A stretch of DNA of 64,000 nucleotides. Source: Scleromitrula shiraiana. Lineage: Eukaryota; Ascomycota; Leotiomycetes; Helotiales; Sclerotiniaceae. Below the pieces are notes generated by a model, which was given only the letters and a program-made list of their open reading frames with translations, made no database searches and had not been told where the DNA came from. The position numbers and the translations under genes were made by a program. This document shows, piece after piece, positions 23,979-37,059 of this stretch (the stretch's first letter is position 1; each line of letters begins with the position of its first letter). The stretch spans positions 930,001 through 994,000 of the forward strand of contig JABELC010000005.1 in assembly GCA_028455995.1 (NCBI GenBank), read 5' to 3'.

Positions 23979-25383
23979 TTAACTTGATGGCGACTATTCC
24001 TTTTTATCATCTCTTAGTGCACCTCTTTTGACCTACCATCAGCGAATATAATTTGATATCAAGCTGATTAAGACCTTGCTTTAACACCGATAATGGTTCA
24101 ATCTTCCTTGTCATCAGATTGCCCTGAAGTGCAGTGCTTGCACAAGCCAGAGAGGAAAATGAACATTTGTCAGCGCTTCGCCTAATAACTATACTCGTAC
24201 TTGCATGCAATTCTTTTTCCTCAACTTGGATAGGAAGTCAAACCGACCATATTCGCAATAATTCACGATTCTATAGAGTTCGAATGGGGAAAGAGAGTTG
24301 AATAATTGATAATTAGTGATCAGGCCGAGCCGAACTTCAATTGTAGTGTTAAGTATCGTATTGACGTTTTCATGCTTAGAAGCTACACAAGCTGTACATA
24401 ACTACTAGGTATCTAGAATTACGTAGGGATATTTTTTTTGTCTCCCGTCTCACAAAGGATGAAAGTTATGGTGTGGGGGTGAAGGATTATTCAGCCCCTT
24501 GCATTCAATTCAGTACAATCGCTCGGAAAGAGTGCAGATTTACCTTTTCGAGATATTTCTTCCATCGTATATAAAATACCGGCAGTAGTGGATGTACGTA
24601 TCCTTTTAAAAAATGATATTATTGTCATACATATATATGTATATACATTGGTATATACATTAATTCTCCCGGAACATGTTCATGCTACCAAGCTTTCTAA
24701 ATCCGATCTCATCTCATCTCATCTCATCACATTATTCATCCTACAACGGTTGTCGGTCTTTCAGTTAGATTGGATAGATAAGCTTAAATAGATTGATGAT
24801 AGTGATGAAAATCACCATGAGAAATTCCATGTATGCATATTATTTAGGGCAGGTGAACATATATCAATATCAAGAACTTGAATCTATTTCCTGAAGTTCC
24901 GGCTACTTTACACACAAACAATCAAATGAAAAACAAACCATCACCTTTTTAGCAATATAAAAATGTAGCAGCATGCATACGTGGCGCATCCAACGCCATC
25001 AATATGACCTAATACCAGAGCAGTAGACACCATGTAAATAAGAAAAGAAATGATAAGCCTTCAAAACGAAAGGTATAAATCCGTAACGATTCTTCCTCCC
25101 AAAGTTTCCATAGCGCATTCTGAGCAGCAACTCCGACCATTTCGAGTAGAAACCCTCCCCCGAGCCGCTCTGAACACCTTCAAACCAACCCCATTTGTGA
25201 CCCGCAATGCTTTTACGAAACCCTTTGATGACCAACTGACTGCAGAGACCGACGACATTTCCGAAAGAGAATACCGGGTATCGTTGTGTCTATGCAAAAC
25301 CGAAGATGAAAATCCCCCATGCTCATTCGCGTCGTATCGGTATTTTATAATGTACATTGGAAGTAGGAGGTTATTATTGTTAA
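23979..25383. other. Intergenic: bZIP promoter and CAF40 3' side
   Basis: About 1.4 kb. It includes the upstream region of the bZIP gene and the downstream region of CAF40. Overlapping open frames at 25.05-25.44 kb on both strands show no recognisable protein and are probably 3' UTR sequence. No RNA gene seen. Confidence 0.5.
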
Positions 25384-26626
25384 TTAAAGTCCTTGGTGGC
25401 CACCCGATGAAGATTCAACCACATTATCAGATAAGTTGATGAGGAGTTGTGCCAAGCATCGTTTCGTCGCAGCATCATCGCGCAACACCGAGGAGAATGT
25501 GGCATCGCGAAGAGGTTCGGGGAGGCATTGTCGAAGAGCTTCTCGGGCTCGAGCATTATCACTCAGGCTATAAGAATGTTAGTCAAAGAAGCCTAGCTGT
25601 CTGGGGGCAATGTTACCGAAGAAAGCAGCGAACAACATGCTTGAGGAGTCGAGCGGTTTGTTGTTCAACCAATTGTGAAACCATATTGCTAAGTACTGTG
25701 CCAACAGCGTAAAATCGCTCATATGTAGCACAGATATAATTTAAGCCGTGATCATCAAGAAGGATCTTCTGCACAATAAAGATTGCGACTGTCTTGCTAA
25801 GCTCAGACCCGGTTTCCATGATTCGGAGACACAATGGTATAATTTCAGTTGTAAGGAGGAAGTTGATAACATCAGATGAATCGTTCTTGACAAGTGCCCC
25901 AATAACTCCCAATGATGTAAGACGTAAATATTCGAAAGGTCTGGATTTTGAGGTTGTGTTTAAGAAAGGATAGAGGAATAGCGGGATGTGAGCTGTAGGG
26001 TGTCAGTAATGGTTGTGCCGAGAAGAATGAAGAGACTATCTCACCATTCAAGAAAAGGCCGCGGGTCTCATTATGGGAAGCAACACATTGCAAAAGAGCT
26101 AGTGCATTGCAGACTCGATTTGAGGCGGCGGCAGTAAGCTGAGAGGGGTTGAGGAGGGTGTAGACTGAAATTATCTCTTGTAAGAGGGAAGTCATAACGC
26201 CTATATGTGTTAGCAAGTAGATTTTCCGATCGACAATGTTCGAAGTATACCAAATGAATGCCACAATATCAAAGCCAATTCCGGCACTTGCTCTCTCTTC
26301 TTGCTAAGCTCTAAAAGAGCAGCCTCTCTAGTGTCTTCATTGAGTAAGTCGGCAATGAAGGCCAAAGTCCTCCTGTTTTCTTCCGAAACATTATTGTCCA
26401 TCATGGTTTGATGCATGGGAGCATCTGCACTATGGCTTGCAGAGATGGAAGGCACTGAAGCGTGTTGATTTTGACTCTGGGCTATGCGGTTATAATGAGC
26501 AGCAGAAGCTGCAGCTGCTGCGACATGATGCGCTTGCGGATGGTGGGTCTGTTGGTGCATCCATGGTTGGTCACCTTGCGGATTATATTGATGTTGATGA
26601 GAGAAAACGTGCGCCCCGGGGAGCAT
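25384..26626 (-). CDS. caf40: CCR4-NOT complex subunit CAF40/CNOT9 (Rcd1)
   Basis: Four exons (26251-26626, 26045-26200, 25617-25992, 25384-25567) sum to 1092 nt, giving 363 residues; yeast Caf40 is 373. The first about 90 residues are Gln/His/Ala-rich and disordered. The rest is the Rcd1 armadillo domain, nearly invariant among eukaryotes: [100 protein letters not shown] and [20 protein letters not shown]9 binds NOT1 and presents a peptide-binding groove to mRNA-destabilising proteins within the deadenylase complex. All introns are GT..AG and restore the frame. The start is the first in-frame ATG; a possible 3' splice site just upstream suggests a 5' UTR intron. Confidence 0.94.
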
Positions 26627-27875
26627 ATTGCTTATATCGCGATAGCCAGCAAGTAGGCTATAAGACTGTAAAATAAGTTGATGTGCAAATCAAGGAAGTC
26701 GTAGGTTCGTCACTGATTGTTGCTGGGAAAATTAATATCGAAATAGAAGAGTTCAAATTGGGTATCAGAATAGAGGGGCAGAAGAAGTCTCTGGGTGTAT
26801 AATGCGTCAACAACTGGGTATCTTTATCTATTTCATTGTCTATAATAATCTCGTTCTTTGCTGTAGCGGGGGGGGGATTTTTAGCGTATAATTGGGACGA
26901 CTAATGAAATTGATTGAACGTAAGTATATGAGTGGGTTGTTTTCAAGGTTGGTTTGTGGTTTGTGGCCGGGGCCCAAGTGTAACCAACAAACCTTGAATA
27001 TAAGGTTTTGATAAAGAAGATGGAAATGGAACCCTTGAAGCTAGACATACATGGTAGTTACCTCGGGTGAAGCTTCTTGAAGCTTTGATGATATTCTGAA
27101 CTGCTCCTGCTGCTGCTGTTGTTGTTGTTGTTTGATATAAATTTTGTAAATACCAAGTCAGTCTAAAAAAAACCTTGATTGTTGATCAGTTTGTATACCC
27201 ACATAGTAGTTATAATAAGCAATGATTCATTGAAGCTAATTAAGCTAGTGCTCATGCTATTCACTGTCCTATTTATACCAGTCAACTCGGGAAGAAATGT
27301 TAGGTTGGTTATACCTGAGATTTCATCTAATATACAAACTACTTACTATGTATGTAGGTCATTGATGAAGGAACAAGAAAAGAAGAAAATACTATTTAGG
27401 AGCATATCTTCCATCTTTGGAGCTCATAATGAAGGATAGATATGAAAGTAATAGCAATACATTATGTACGAAAAAAAAAGGTAAAAAAGGTATCATTCTC
27501 TATATTATCCACGAAAACTTTTCAAATCATGTATAAGTTCTCCTCCAACCTTTCAATCCTTTCACCCTACTTAATAATCATCTCTTATGCTCCCTTTACA
27601 CTAAAATCCCACTCTCTCACAGTGAGATGAAACCAAACAAAAAACAAACAAGCAATGCTAATCCCACAAGCTTTCCCCTCAATACATCAAACACCTGTAC
27701 CGCCATGAGAATAAAAACCTGGAATACTCTGAAACATTACAAGTTGTAATAGCTTTTCGTCCTTTGCTGAGTCCTGCTTTATCGAGTCCCCATTGGACTT
27801 GTATCGACCAACCAGAATATGTTCCTTGAGAAAGTAGAAAATAGTTGAATTAGAAAAAAAATAAAGTGAAGGTTA
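26627..27875. other. Intergenic: CAF40 promoter, microsatellite
   Basis: About 1.25 kb between CAF40 (start) and the Whi2-like gene (stop). It contains a short CTG/TTG triplet run near 27103-27133. No gene or RNA recognised. Confidence 0.5.
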
Positions 27876-29432
27876 TCAGCGTAGTCCGATGACGCTCATT
27901 TCTAACGTCCAAACCCTTCTGATCCAGACCTTCAATTTGCCTTCCACACCCTCGACGTTCTCAAGTTCTACACCCTCCCACCAACATCTTCTTGCAGGCT
28001 TCCTCCAGAATAATAGAAGCTTCTGAGCCATGCCTACAGCATTGCTACCCATCTCATTGCCACGAATATCGGTGCGTAGACGGGCGAGGGCAAGGCTGCA
28101 TATAACAGCTTTATTTGGTTCTCCTGCTCTATGACCCCAATGATCATCATGATTAAATCCTCTGCTAGAAGTCAGTTGTTTGTACGACACATTAACTTAA
28201 ATGAACATACCCAGCAGTTAACATTTCGATCAAGTGTTGTTCTGTTGTCCCTGATTCGTCACTTCTTTTTAATCCCGAAAAGATACCATCTTGTTTTAGT
28301 AATGCCTGACCAGCTGCTCTTTTGACCTCAACCATTTCCGGTTGTTCAATATCAGCTCGTGGGGGTATCGCATAAAAATCCAAATCTTCTCTCAATACGA
28401 TTATTCCAGCTCTGTCCTGCAACATCTCTCTAGCCGAGCCAGCCATTGGTTCAATTGGAATAGTATCTGTCTCAGGGCCTGCCGACGGTGAGTTAGAGCC
28501 TGACGGGATCGTTTGCGCAACGTTGCGGAAGAATTCGAGCATGTATTGTAACGATGCAGGGTCATACTGAGAAACAGTGTCAGCTATATGCAAACTTAAA
28601 TTTGACAATAAATTGCGAGTAAATTGAATTTCACGGACATCAACTTGAAATGCATCCCCTTCATGATAAGCATTTAAATGGCCGTCGGGTAATAGGCCAT
28701 TGGGAAAGAGCGATAGGAGAACAAATTCGGGGAGTGTTAAGAGTTCATCTCTGGATAATGTGAATCGCGTACCCCTGAAAAATATTAGTATATATCCCAT
28801 ATAGATGCTGGATGTGCAGGTCATACCGAAGATCCATAGTGATGTTCTCATCGGCGCCGACATCTATACAACGTCAATAATCGTTCCAATCTCCATGATT
28901 TGAGGATCTATATACCTCCAAGAGTATTTATGGGCGCTGCTCCCTGCTGCACCTGAGTAATAATACTCGCAGCACCTCCAGCAGCAGCCATCAGATATGT
29001 AAAACCGTCGAGCGGACTTGAACCTTCAGAATATGCAGGCGGCGGCTCACTTTCGTCGTCTTTCTTCGAAGATTCTCCTTTTGTATCTTGTGGTAAAGCA
29101 GCCTTTGTCTCGACTTCAACGTCTCGTGGAGAGGTGGATGCTGACTGGAATTGATCGTTCGCGACAGGGGCGTATGCTGGTGCAGATGTAGATGCGCCTG
29201 CTTCAGTGACGGCTACCTTGTAAGCTTCAACAGCTTCGGCAGTTGAAGTATATAGTGACGAGAAGGGTGGGGGCCTAGGTGATGAAGGCGCAGAGATAGA
29301 TGGTTCGGAAACAGGATATCTAGGAGGTGGTGATTGAGTACGAGGTATCTGCTCCAACTTCAATTCGTACTCTTCAGTATTATTATCCAGCCCAACGGAC
29401 GGACCGTCGTTGGCTCCTTGCGTATTCGACAA
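27876..29432 (-). CDS. Whi2-like BTB/POZ-domain growth and stress regulator
   Basis: Four exons (28916-29432, 28827-28863, 28211-28774, 27876-28161) sum to 1404 nt, giving 467 residues; exon 2 is only 37 nt. The N-terminal about 170 residues are Pro/Ser-rich and disordered. From VGADENITMDLRGTRFTLSR a BTB/KCTD-like domain starts, with LPEFVLLSLFPNGLLPDG and VSQYDPASLQYMLEFFRNV, as in fungal Whi2 homologues. The C-terminal part contains KLLLFWRKPARRCWWEGVEL, a strongly conserved block of the family. Yeast Whi2 works with Psr1/Psr2 phosphatases in the general stress response and restrains TORC1 under amino-acid limitation. The join through the micro-exon restores the frame and the family sequence, which supports the model. 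Confidence 0.85.
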
Positions 29433-29597
29433 CGTGATTGCTGAAAGTCTTGAGTGGATTGGAAATTGAGATTTGTTACAAGGATTTTGAAAGTAATTAT
29501 TGAATTACGGAAATTATTATTTGCATATAAGTGTAAGGACAAGTTCTCGAACGTCAATTGATTTGGTTGTTCCTTGAAATTGATTTGTAGATATTTT

Positions 29598-29619
29598 GGG
29601 GGGGGGGGGGTGTGGGGGG
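29598..29619 (+). repeat. Guanine runs upstream of the Whi2-like gene
   Basis: A run of 13 G (29598-29610), TGT, then 6 G (29614-29619) lies about 165 bp upstream of the Whi2-like start codon. It can form a G-rich structure; length may also be affected by sequencing error. Confidence 0.7.
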
Positions 29620-29672
29620 TGATTATAAGATGTGATAATGGAGAAGGGAAGTAATAATAACTTCTTGTGTAT

Positions 29673-29741
29673 AGTTTCTAAGTTTCTAAGTTTTCTAGTT
29701 TTCTAAGTTTTCTAAGTTTTCTAAGTTTCTAAGTTTCTACT
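29673..29741 (+). repeat. Imperfect tandem repeat of TTTCTAAG/TTTTCTAAG units
   Basis: About eight imperfect units of 8-9 bp (GTTTCTAA, GTTTTCTAA) follow head to tail upstream of the Whi2-like gene. Confidence 0.8.
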
Positions 29742-31092
29742 TGTAGGTTTTAAGTCCTAGAGGTATTAAACGGTTACCGTATAAGGAGTTTCCAGGTTGG
29801 CAATGACAAACTTTAAAGTATACTTAACTATAAATGGTTTTACTTAACTATAAAGAGTTTAGCTTAATTAGAATAAGTTAAATATATGAGATTTAATGAA
29901 TCTAATTGGATATTGAAAGCGCTTAAATTATAATTATAAAATTATTAAATCAAAGTTATTATCGGATGAGAAAAACCGTGGATATCACACTATCACACTA
30001 TCGTTGTAACTATCTAGTCAGTCAGTCCAGTGTCCATAGGTAACATTAAAGTTATTGTAGCTTGTGTAGCTCTCTAAATGAACTCTGGAGCTTTATAATA
30101 ACTTTATTTCTTCCTATTATAATATACAGGTATATATAGATATATATATATATATACACGCCGATATGTATATATTTATATATATCTATCTACCTTCCAA
30201 ATCTATATATTTAATTTATGATATTCTCTTCTGTAATTTGATATACCAACCATCAGTAATACAATCGTCTATGTATCCTACCAACCTAGGTATCTTTTGT
30301 TAACAAAGTGGATGGATGGGGATCAGAAAAGCCCCACCAAAGTAGCTGACAAGCTCGTTGTACTTCATGTTTACGTCAAATTTCAAGGCCATATAATGAA
30401 CCACTACTATGATTCCACAAGATCTGATTACAGTATATTCAACTTGAATATATCCTTCTACATACTCTTCTACATCTTCTACATCTTCTATGATATCTGT
30501 ACATACGTTGTCAACTGTATAGTCAACTGAAATACATCATGTATCGAATATGTGCATCTTCCGAATGCTGCATATTATTTGAAGACTTACCTCACTTGGA
30601 CATCCTTCCCCCCGCACAATGAAAACCCCCTGTGTTGAATCGGACCACAATACTGTACAAGTTGTACAAAGGCATTCATTCATTCTGCCTCTCTCCAATC
30701 CCAATACCTCCCTCTCTATCGCTAAATCCGATCGCTCTCTCATGATGCCACAGTTCTCTGTGATTAATATCTACGATTTGTTGAAATTCAAGGAATTCTT
30801 GTGCTTCCTTTACACTATCTCTGGAGATTTTATTTCGTCCGCCAGAAAAGTCCGTTTTTCGGGACTAGTATCGGTACTTCTGTTTTGAATGGATATGATC
30901 ATGGCATTTTTCAATTTCAATTTTAAAGTCCATTCACAATTTTCTCATATACTGTTCTCTGAAGTCATGGCAGTTACAATGAATCATATTTGGCAGTTGA
31001 TGTTTTTAGGTGAAGACTTCATAGCTCTCCCACACTTACGTTTATTCGTTTCCTACTTTACAAAGTTTGTATTGCTTCTATATTGAGTCTCC

Positions 31093-31935
31093 ATGTCCCA
31101 CATACAAAACAAAGACGAGAGTCGTGGCTCTCAAAAAGCCTCTACTTCACCGAATAATCAACCGGACTTGCCAAATCAATATTCGGGTCAACTCACTCAA
31201 TTATGTAGGGACAGCTCACCAAGTTATATAATCTCAAAAGATCCTGTTGCATTTACCAAAGACCTCAAAGGTGATCCCAACCGATCGACGGTGCGAAACC
31301 CTAGAGCAACTCTTCTACAAAGAGATGTTATACAACAACTGGTCTCTGAGGACACCCATCTGCATAGAGATAATATAAAGCAAACGTCCACTCCAACTAC
31401 TATTTTAAGCGGAGATAACCATCAACCACCATCAACTCAATCTCGAGCCCCACCCAACCAAAGATCAGTCTTCCAATCTCAAAACGATGAAACAATGGCC
31501 GCCCAACAAGCAAAATACCTCACTTTACTCCCCACCGAACGTCAAAAGCAAGACGACTGGGCAGCCTCAATTGGCATACGAACTGGAGCCTGTCTCCAAG
31601 GCTTCAAATGGCTACGCAAAGATTCGATTAATGGATACATATGTTCTATGGGTAATCACGCCATCACCGATGAGCTAATAGCTGAAGGAAAAGGTGGTTG
31701 TTACGGGTGGTCAGTCTATAAAGATTTTAACCCTCTAATTGGGCCATGGTATAAAAACGATGATGATATTTGGGTGTATTGCGGAGAGGAGATTCCAAGA
31801 GGTACCATCAATCCTAATGAGATTACGCAGCGATTTGGTGAGTATTGTGGGATTTCTGCTATGGGTTGGAAGGAAAGAGATGTTTATAGGGATCCAGCTA
31901 TAAGGTATAAATTGGGTTGGGAACATCCTTATTGA
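31093..31935 (+). CDS. Hypothetical protein with a C-terminal Cys/aromatic domain
   Basis: A single open frame of 280 residues. The first about 130 residues are polar and low complexity (Gln, Ser, Thr, Asn). A folded domain follows: a pattern GACLQGFKWLRKDSINGYIC, SMGNHAITDELIAEGKGGCY and GPWYKNDDDIWVYCGEE, with at least four Cys and many aromatic residues. I recall similar GxxCxGGxHxxTDE arrangements in lineage-specific fungal proteins, but cannot name a function. There is no signal peptide at the chosen start, and the domain lies at the C-terminus, so a cytosolic or nuclear location is likely. The ATG at 31093 is the first in frame. Unknown role; possibly a member of an expanded family. Confidence 0.6.
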   Translation: MSHIQNKDESRGSQKASTSPNNQPDLPNQYSGQLTQLCRDSSPSYIISKDPVAFTKDLKGDPNRSTVRNPRATLLQRDVIQQLVSEDTHLHRDNIKQTSTPTTILSGDNHQPPSTQSRAPPNQRSVFQSQNDETMAAQQAKYLTLLPTERQKQDDWAASIGIRTGACLQGFKWLRKDSINGYICSMGNHAITDELIAEGKGGCYGWSVYKDFNPLIGPWYKNDDDIWVYCGEEIPRGTINPNEITQRFGEYCGISAMGWKERDVYRDPAIRYKLGWEHPY

Positions 31936-32409
31936 AAGTCTATGTTTTCACCATCTCAATACTCAAACTTTTCTCTTTTTGGAAGTCTGAACATCCTCCC
32001 GTGTAGTTCATACATACCTAAATAGGTCGTGAAATTTACTAATGAAAGTATACACACATATTCCTACATTAAGTTAGTGGAATAACAACTGTCATTCCAA
32101 AAGTGAAATGCTATATCAAATTATCATTGGCTTCTCTGAGTCAAACTAGTAATTCATATATTCCCATCTCAAGTACCGTGGGGCTATGCGATACTTTGCA
32201 AGGTTTAAATTCAAGTGAATTAGAGGATATTGATTAAGTGGAGTTATGCCATGTTGTTTGTTCTAACATTTTATATAACCAACTGTTATATCAAATATCC
32301 ACACATAACTCACCTAAATAATTATTCGAGCAGAGATGTCAGTGTATACATTTGGAAAACAACCTTGCCATTCTTCCTGACCCTGGTTTTTCAATGAGCC
32401 GATCTCACA
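31936..32409. other. Intergenic
   Basis: 474 bp between the 280-residue gene and the P450 relic. No coding signal recognised. Confidence 0.5.
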
Positions 32410-34055
32410 ATGGTGAACGTACTTTTTTCTATCATTTGGAGAGCAATTGCTATTTTATTAATTACTTTCTTCAACAAGCGAGCGGCCAAAGCAAGACTAT
32501 TGCGCCAAAATGGTTGTGAACCACCCTTTAAATACCCTCACATCGATCCTTTATTCGGACTAGATCTTATCATCCTCGACACCATTCAATCCCTCCGAAA
32601 CAACATCCTCCCCTTCAAAGCATCGATCCACGAAAAATACGGCAAAACAATCTTAGTTCAAAAATTTGGTGACACAGCTATACGAACCATCGATCCCGAA
32701 AATATCCAGGCGGTTTATTCTACCAACCATGCCGATTGGGGATATGAGCCTGTTAGATTACCGGTCATGGGACCATTCTGCGGGAGAGGATTTATAACTA
32801 CAGATGGAGAAACTTGGGCACAAGGCTAAAGCTCTCTTGAGACCTACCTTTAGTAAGGGGAATATTTCAGATTTGAGCGGGTTTGCTAGGGAGGCGGATG
32901 AGTTTTTGGAACAGATTCCTAAGGATGGGAAGACGGTTGTGGATTTACAACCTTCGCTTGCTAAACTTGTATATTTTCTATCATGAATCGATACAATATA
33001 TGGAGGATTAACAATTATACAAATATCTAAATACCCCCATGAAATTCCTCTTAGGGATATCACCAACCACAAATAACCCCACCAATTCCACCTCCGCAAC
33101 CGCCTTCCTCCAAGCCTTTAACTCCTCCCTCATCAGCATGGGTCTCTCATTTTTCCTCGGATCCCTCCAATTTCTCATTTTCAAATCCTAAAATCAATCG
33201 CCTACAACAAAGTCCACACCTACGTCGATTCCTTCATCGAAAAAGCCATAAACGAAAAGGAACCAACGAAATAATCAACTCAACATAGTTAACTAGAAGA
33301 CCTTATCAAACAGACAGATGATCGGGTCGAAATCCGTCATAATGTTCTCCAGGGAATGTTGGCAGCGCAGGATACTACGTATGTTTTACTTAGCAATACT
33401 ATATTTCTGCTCGCGAGACACCTGGATGTTTATGCGAGATTGAGGGAGCAGGTGATGGATTTTGATTTGGATGTAGAGAAACGCTTGTTTGATAGGTTGA
33501 GGGAGTTGAAGTTTCTTAGGAATATTGTTCATGAATGTATGTTTATCCATCTATCGCATGAGTTACCTCTCGATTATCCCATCATCCTACAAACAACAAG
33601 AAATCAAACTAACTCATCAACCCCCAGCCTTCCGCCTCTACCCTATCTTCCCCCTCATGACCCGCACCTCCCTCCGCCCAACAACTTTACCCCACGGTGG
33701 CGGTCCCAATAAAATCGCCCCAATATACATTTCCCCTAGCACAAAAATATCAGTCAACTTCTACACCCTCCACCGCATCCCCTCTATCTTCGGCTCCGAC
33801 GCTTCATCATTTAACCCCCACCGCTGGGAAATCATCACACCAAGCCCCTTCGAATACATGCCTTTTGGAGCGGGACCACGCGCTTGCGTTGGGGAGGAAA
33901 AGGCGGTGGCGGAGGCGGAGGCGATATATGTACTTGTGAGAACGGTGAGGAAGTGGAGGGTGGTGGAGGGGAGGGGAGACGAGATGTAGACGGGGCAGAT
34001 GAAGTCGACGGCTAGGAATGCGAGTGGATGTGGGGTTATTCGTCTATCTATTTGA
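32410..34055 (+). pseudogene. Cytochrome P450 pseudogene, CYP52-like
   Basis: The reading begins MVNVLFSIIWRAIAILLITF (membrane anchor), then KYGKTILVQKFGDTAIRTI and HADWGYEPVRLPVMGPFCGR, typical of the CYP52-like clan that hydroxylates alkanes and fatty acids at the ER. The frame shifts at about 32816 (one extra G in TGGGCAC), continuing as KAKALLRPTFSKGNISDLSG. A second shift is near 33185, after which SIAYNKVHTYVDSFIEKAI is read. The I-helix MLAAQDTT, an intron (about 33541-33628), FRLYPIFPLM and the heme loop FGAGPRACVG (near 33864) remain recognisable. A TAG at 33987 stops the frame 22 codons before the likely natural end at 34053-34055. With two frameshifts and a nonsense codon it cannot encode a full enzyme. 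Confidence 0.8.
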
Positions 34056-34234
34056 GGGGGGATGAATCCGATTAATAGTGTGGAATTGGGATTCGATATT
34101 TACTTGGAATGCAAGTGCAAACGTATGGGTGTACTAGACTAGTTCACTCACTACTTCGTTTGAAATGGGGTACTTTTTGTAAAACATTACACTCTAGTCA
34201 GGCTAGGTTAGGTGTTTGGATATTCGATGTTACG

Positions 34235-34276
<42 letters not shown>
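34235..34276 (+). repeat. CTTT microsatellite
   Basis: About ten uninterrupted CTTT units just downstream of the P450 pseudogene. Confidence 0.95.
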
Positions 34277-36180
34277 GGTTTCAACTCCTTCACATCGAAT
34301 TCCCAACTAATTCAAGACTCAATCCAGTTATCCCTCATATACAAAATCCAAATCCCAAAAGAATTCCCCTACCATATATTACGAAAGTCAGCATCATTTA
34401 CTAGACGTAGTTGGATGATATTTTAGAACGCAACGCAATTTTCGACTACGTAGGTATGTATGAAGTTTTGGATTGATTATATGAGGGGCATGCTTGGGCG
34501 ACACACACGCTGTATTGATTAATAAGGCTAATAAGTGAGAGTTATATAGAAGCTAGTTTTTAGCTTGGTTACCGGAATTTTATTTTTATTTACTATATAT
34601 TCTTCTATTCTGAAGTACTAGGTATATTATTAGTATAGAGATCTTACACTTATTTTGCTTTCTCCAACTTCTAACGTCTACTCAGGTACCTGCTTTGCTT
34701 TGCTTTGCTCTTTCCAAGCTGCAAAATAGCAAAATAACAAAATAACAAAATACATGTAAACTCTTCTTATAAATTGCAATTCTATGTAACTCCATGTACC
34801 GAGTATCTCGAACCCATTAATCTCCCATATATCGTTGCTCTCTCTGATTCTCCCATTCCAGTAGTCTCAAATCCAACCGACTAGCATACTTTTCTTTCTT
34901 CTCGTCACTTACCTGCATTGCTTTAATTCCATCTATTCATTCATCACTTGAGTTCCCTATATCCACCCATCTATAATTAAGCAAAAAGCATCAGACAACT
35001 TTCTCGAACTTTTCTCATCTCACACGCCTCTACTTGTTAGTTAATCAATCAAAATAACCAACGAATGTCAAATTCAAATATTGAAAAACCTCACCTCATC
35101 TCACCTCATCTCACCTCATCTGCGATGAGAGAGAAATAACCTAGTACCTCCTAGAAAATTGATCCAATTCCACACACACACACACACATACACAATACTT
35201 GGACATATGATATCGAATCAAAAACCACATAAATCACTTCCCCCTCGATGCGAATCATGCATGAAATTCAACCTCACCCACACACTCACTCACCAGAGTA
35301 CATTATTGGACTCTAGACACATCGATCGAAATTATCCATTCATTCATCAAGATTTCTTCACAGGCGTGAAGTATATATATATATATATAGTATATATAGT
35401 ATATATATAGTCTACCAGACTTTCGATTTCCGAATCTCAAGATCTAATAAATTTAAAAGTGACGGATCTTTTATCCGGCAATAAATTTTATTTGAATCAT
35501 GATGTATATGATTTTTTCCACTCGGATACGGAGGTAGGGTAGGTACTAGTAGATGGATGAAATCGTTCCTACCGTACGTGACCTTCAAGTTCCTGCCAGG
35601 AAAATCCACATACACTTAAACGCCGTGACAAATGCGAATACTATTTGAAAAGAAAATACTATTAAACTTCGAATGGAATTTAGTAACTTATTAATAAGTA
35701 TAATTGAAATTCCTCCACGAGACTTTTAATATACGTGTGTATGATTGATGATTGATGATTGATCGAATAAATATATTTAGATTCAAGTTGTTATTATATA
35801 TATCACGCGTGCGTAACACAATTGCAGGAAAGAGAGAATTTAGAAAATTTCAATCATTGGCATGTACTTTGACGGGGAAATCATATACAGTATATAGAAG
35901 ATATATGGGTGTTTTATTTTATTTTATTTATTTTATTTTGATCTGGATAAATTCGATGTCGATGAGGTAGTAGTAGTAACAATGCACTCACTTCCTGACC
36001 TATACAATCGATCATCGTTGACGATTGGATCGTTCTAAGGAGATATATCTTCACTTCAGACTTCAAACTTCCCTATCATATCACATCACATTATATTACA
36101 TCACATCCGAGTCAAATCACATTTCCTACTAGTACACAAAAAAATACAAAACAAACAATTCCCAATCACAAAAAAATCAT

Positions 36181-36217
36181 ATTCATTCATTCATTCATTC
36201 ATTCATTCATTCATTCA
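36181..36217 (+). repeat. ATTC microsatellite
   Basis: About nine uninterrupted ATTC units. Confidence 0.95.
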
Positions 36218-36536
36218 CCCACTCACTCATCAATCTATAAATCTATAAATCTATAAATAGATCCATCCTAATACACCCACCCACCCATCCACCTACCCAT
36301 TCACAAGCAAGTCAAATACTCATGAGACAATCCAATCCACAAGATCAAATCATTAGTGAATAGTCAACCACCCATCCACTCATTCATTCACACACATGCA
36401 ACCCACGTGCAACCAGTCAATCAGTTCAGCCCTATCTATCCCATCCCATCCTATCCCATCCCATCCTATCCTATTCTATTCAATTCACAAGATCCCAATC
36501 CCGATCCCAATCCCGATCCCGATACCGATACCGATC

Positions 36537-36574
36537 CACATACATACATACATACATACATACATACATACATA
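36537..36574 (+). repeat. CATA microsatellite
   Basis: About nine CATA units following a run of CCGAT(A/C)-type hexamers at 36.49-36.54 kb. Confidence 0.95.
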
Positions 36575-36933
36575 CGACATAGCCAGTATTTCGCGGTAAA
36601 GATAGTATCAACAACGAACTTCAAGTTATTAATTTAATTGAACGCACGCTGTTTTTATATCATCGTAGATGCCAGCCAGTGAGTAAATGGATCATGATGA
36701 GATACTAGTAAGTGAATCATGATGGTTGTTATCTATTTTTATATTTATATTTATTCACGTAAGTGGGCAGTTCGATTTGATTCGATTTGATATGATATAA
36801 TCTGATCTAATCTGCCAGTGATTTGCCAGTGATTTATAATAATCTCTCCACCGCCAGCTAAGTTAGAACTATATTACCATGATGATGATAATAGTGATGA
36901 TGATGATGATGATATAACGATATAATAACCATC

Positions 36934-37059
<126 letters not shown>

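Larger units (their letters stand above)
29433..31092. other. Intergenic with G-run and tandem repeats
   Basis: About 1.66 kb. Besides the G-run and TTTCTAAG-type tandem repeat listed separately, it holds AT dinucleotide runs near 30130-30190 and short TTCTACATC repeats near 30460-30490. No gene recognised. Confidence 0.5.

Noticed and set aside
25050..25439. Overlapping open frames on both strands downstream of CAF40
   Set aside because: No recognisable domain, and position fits the CAF40 3' UTR.
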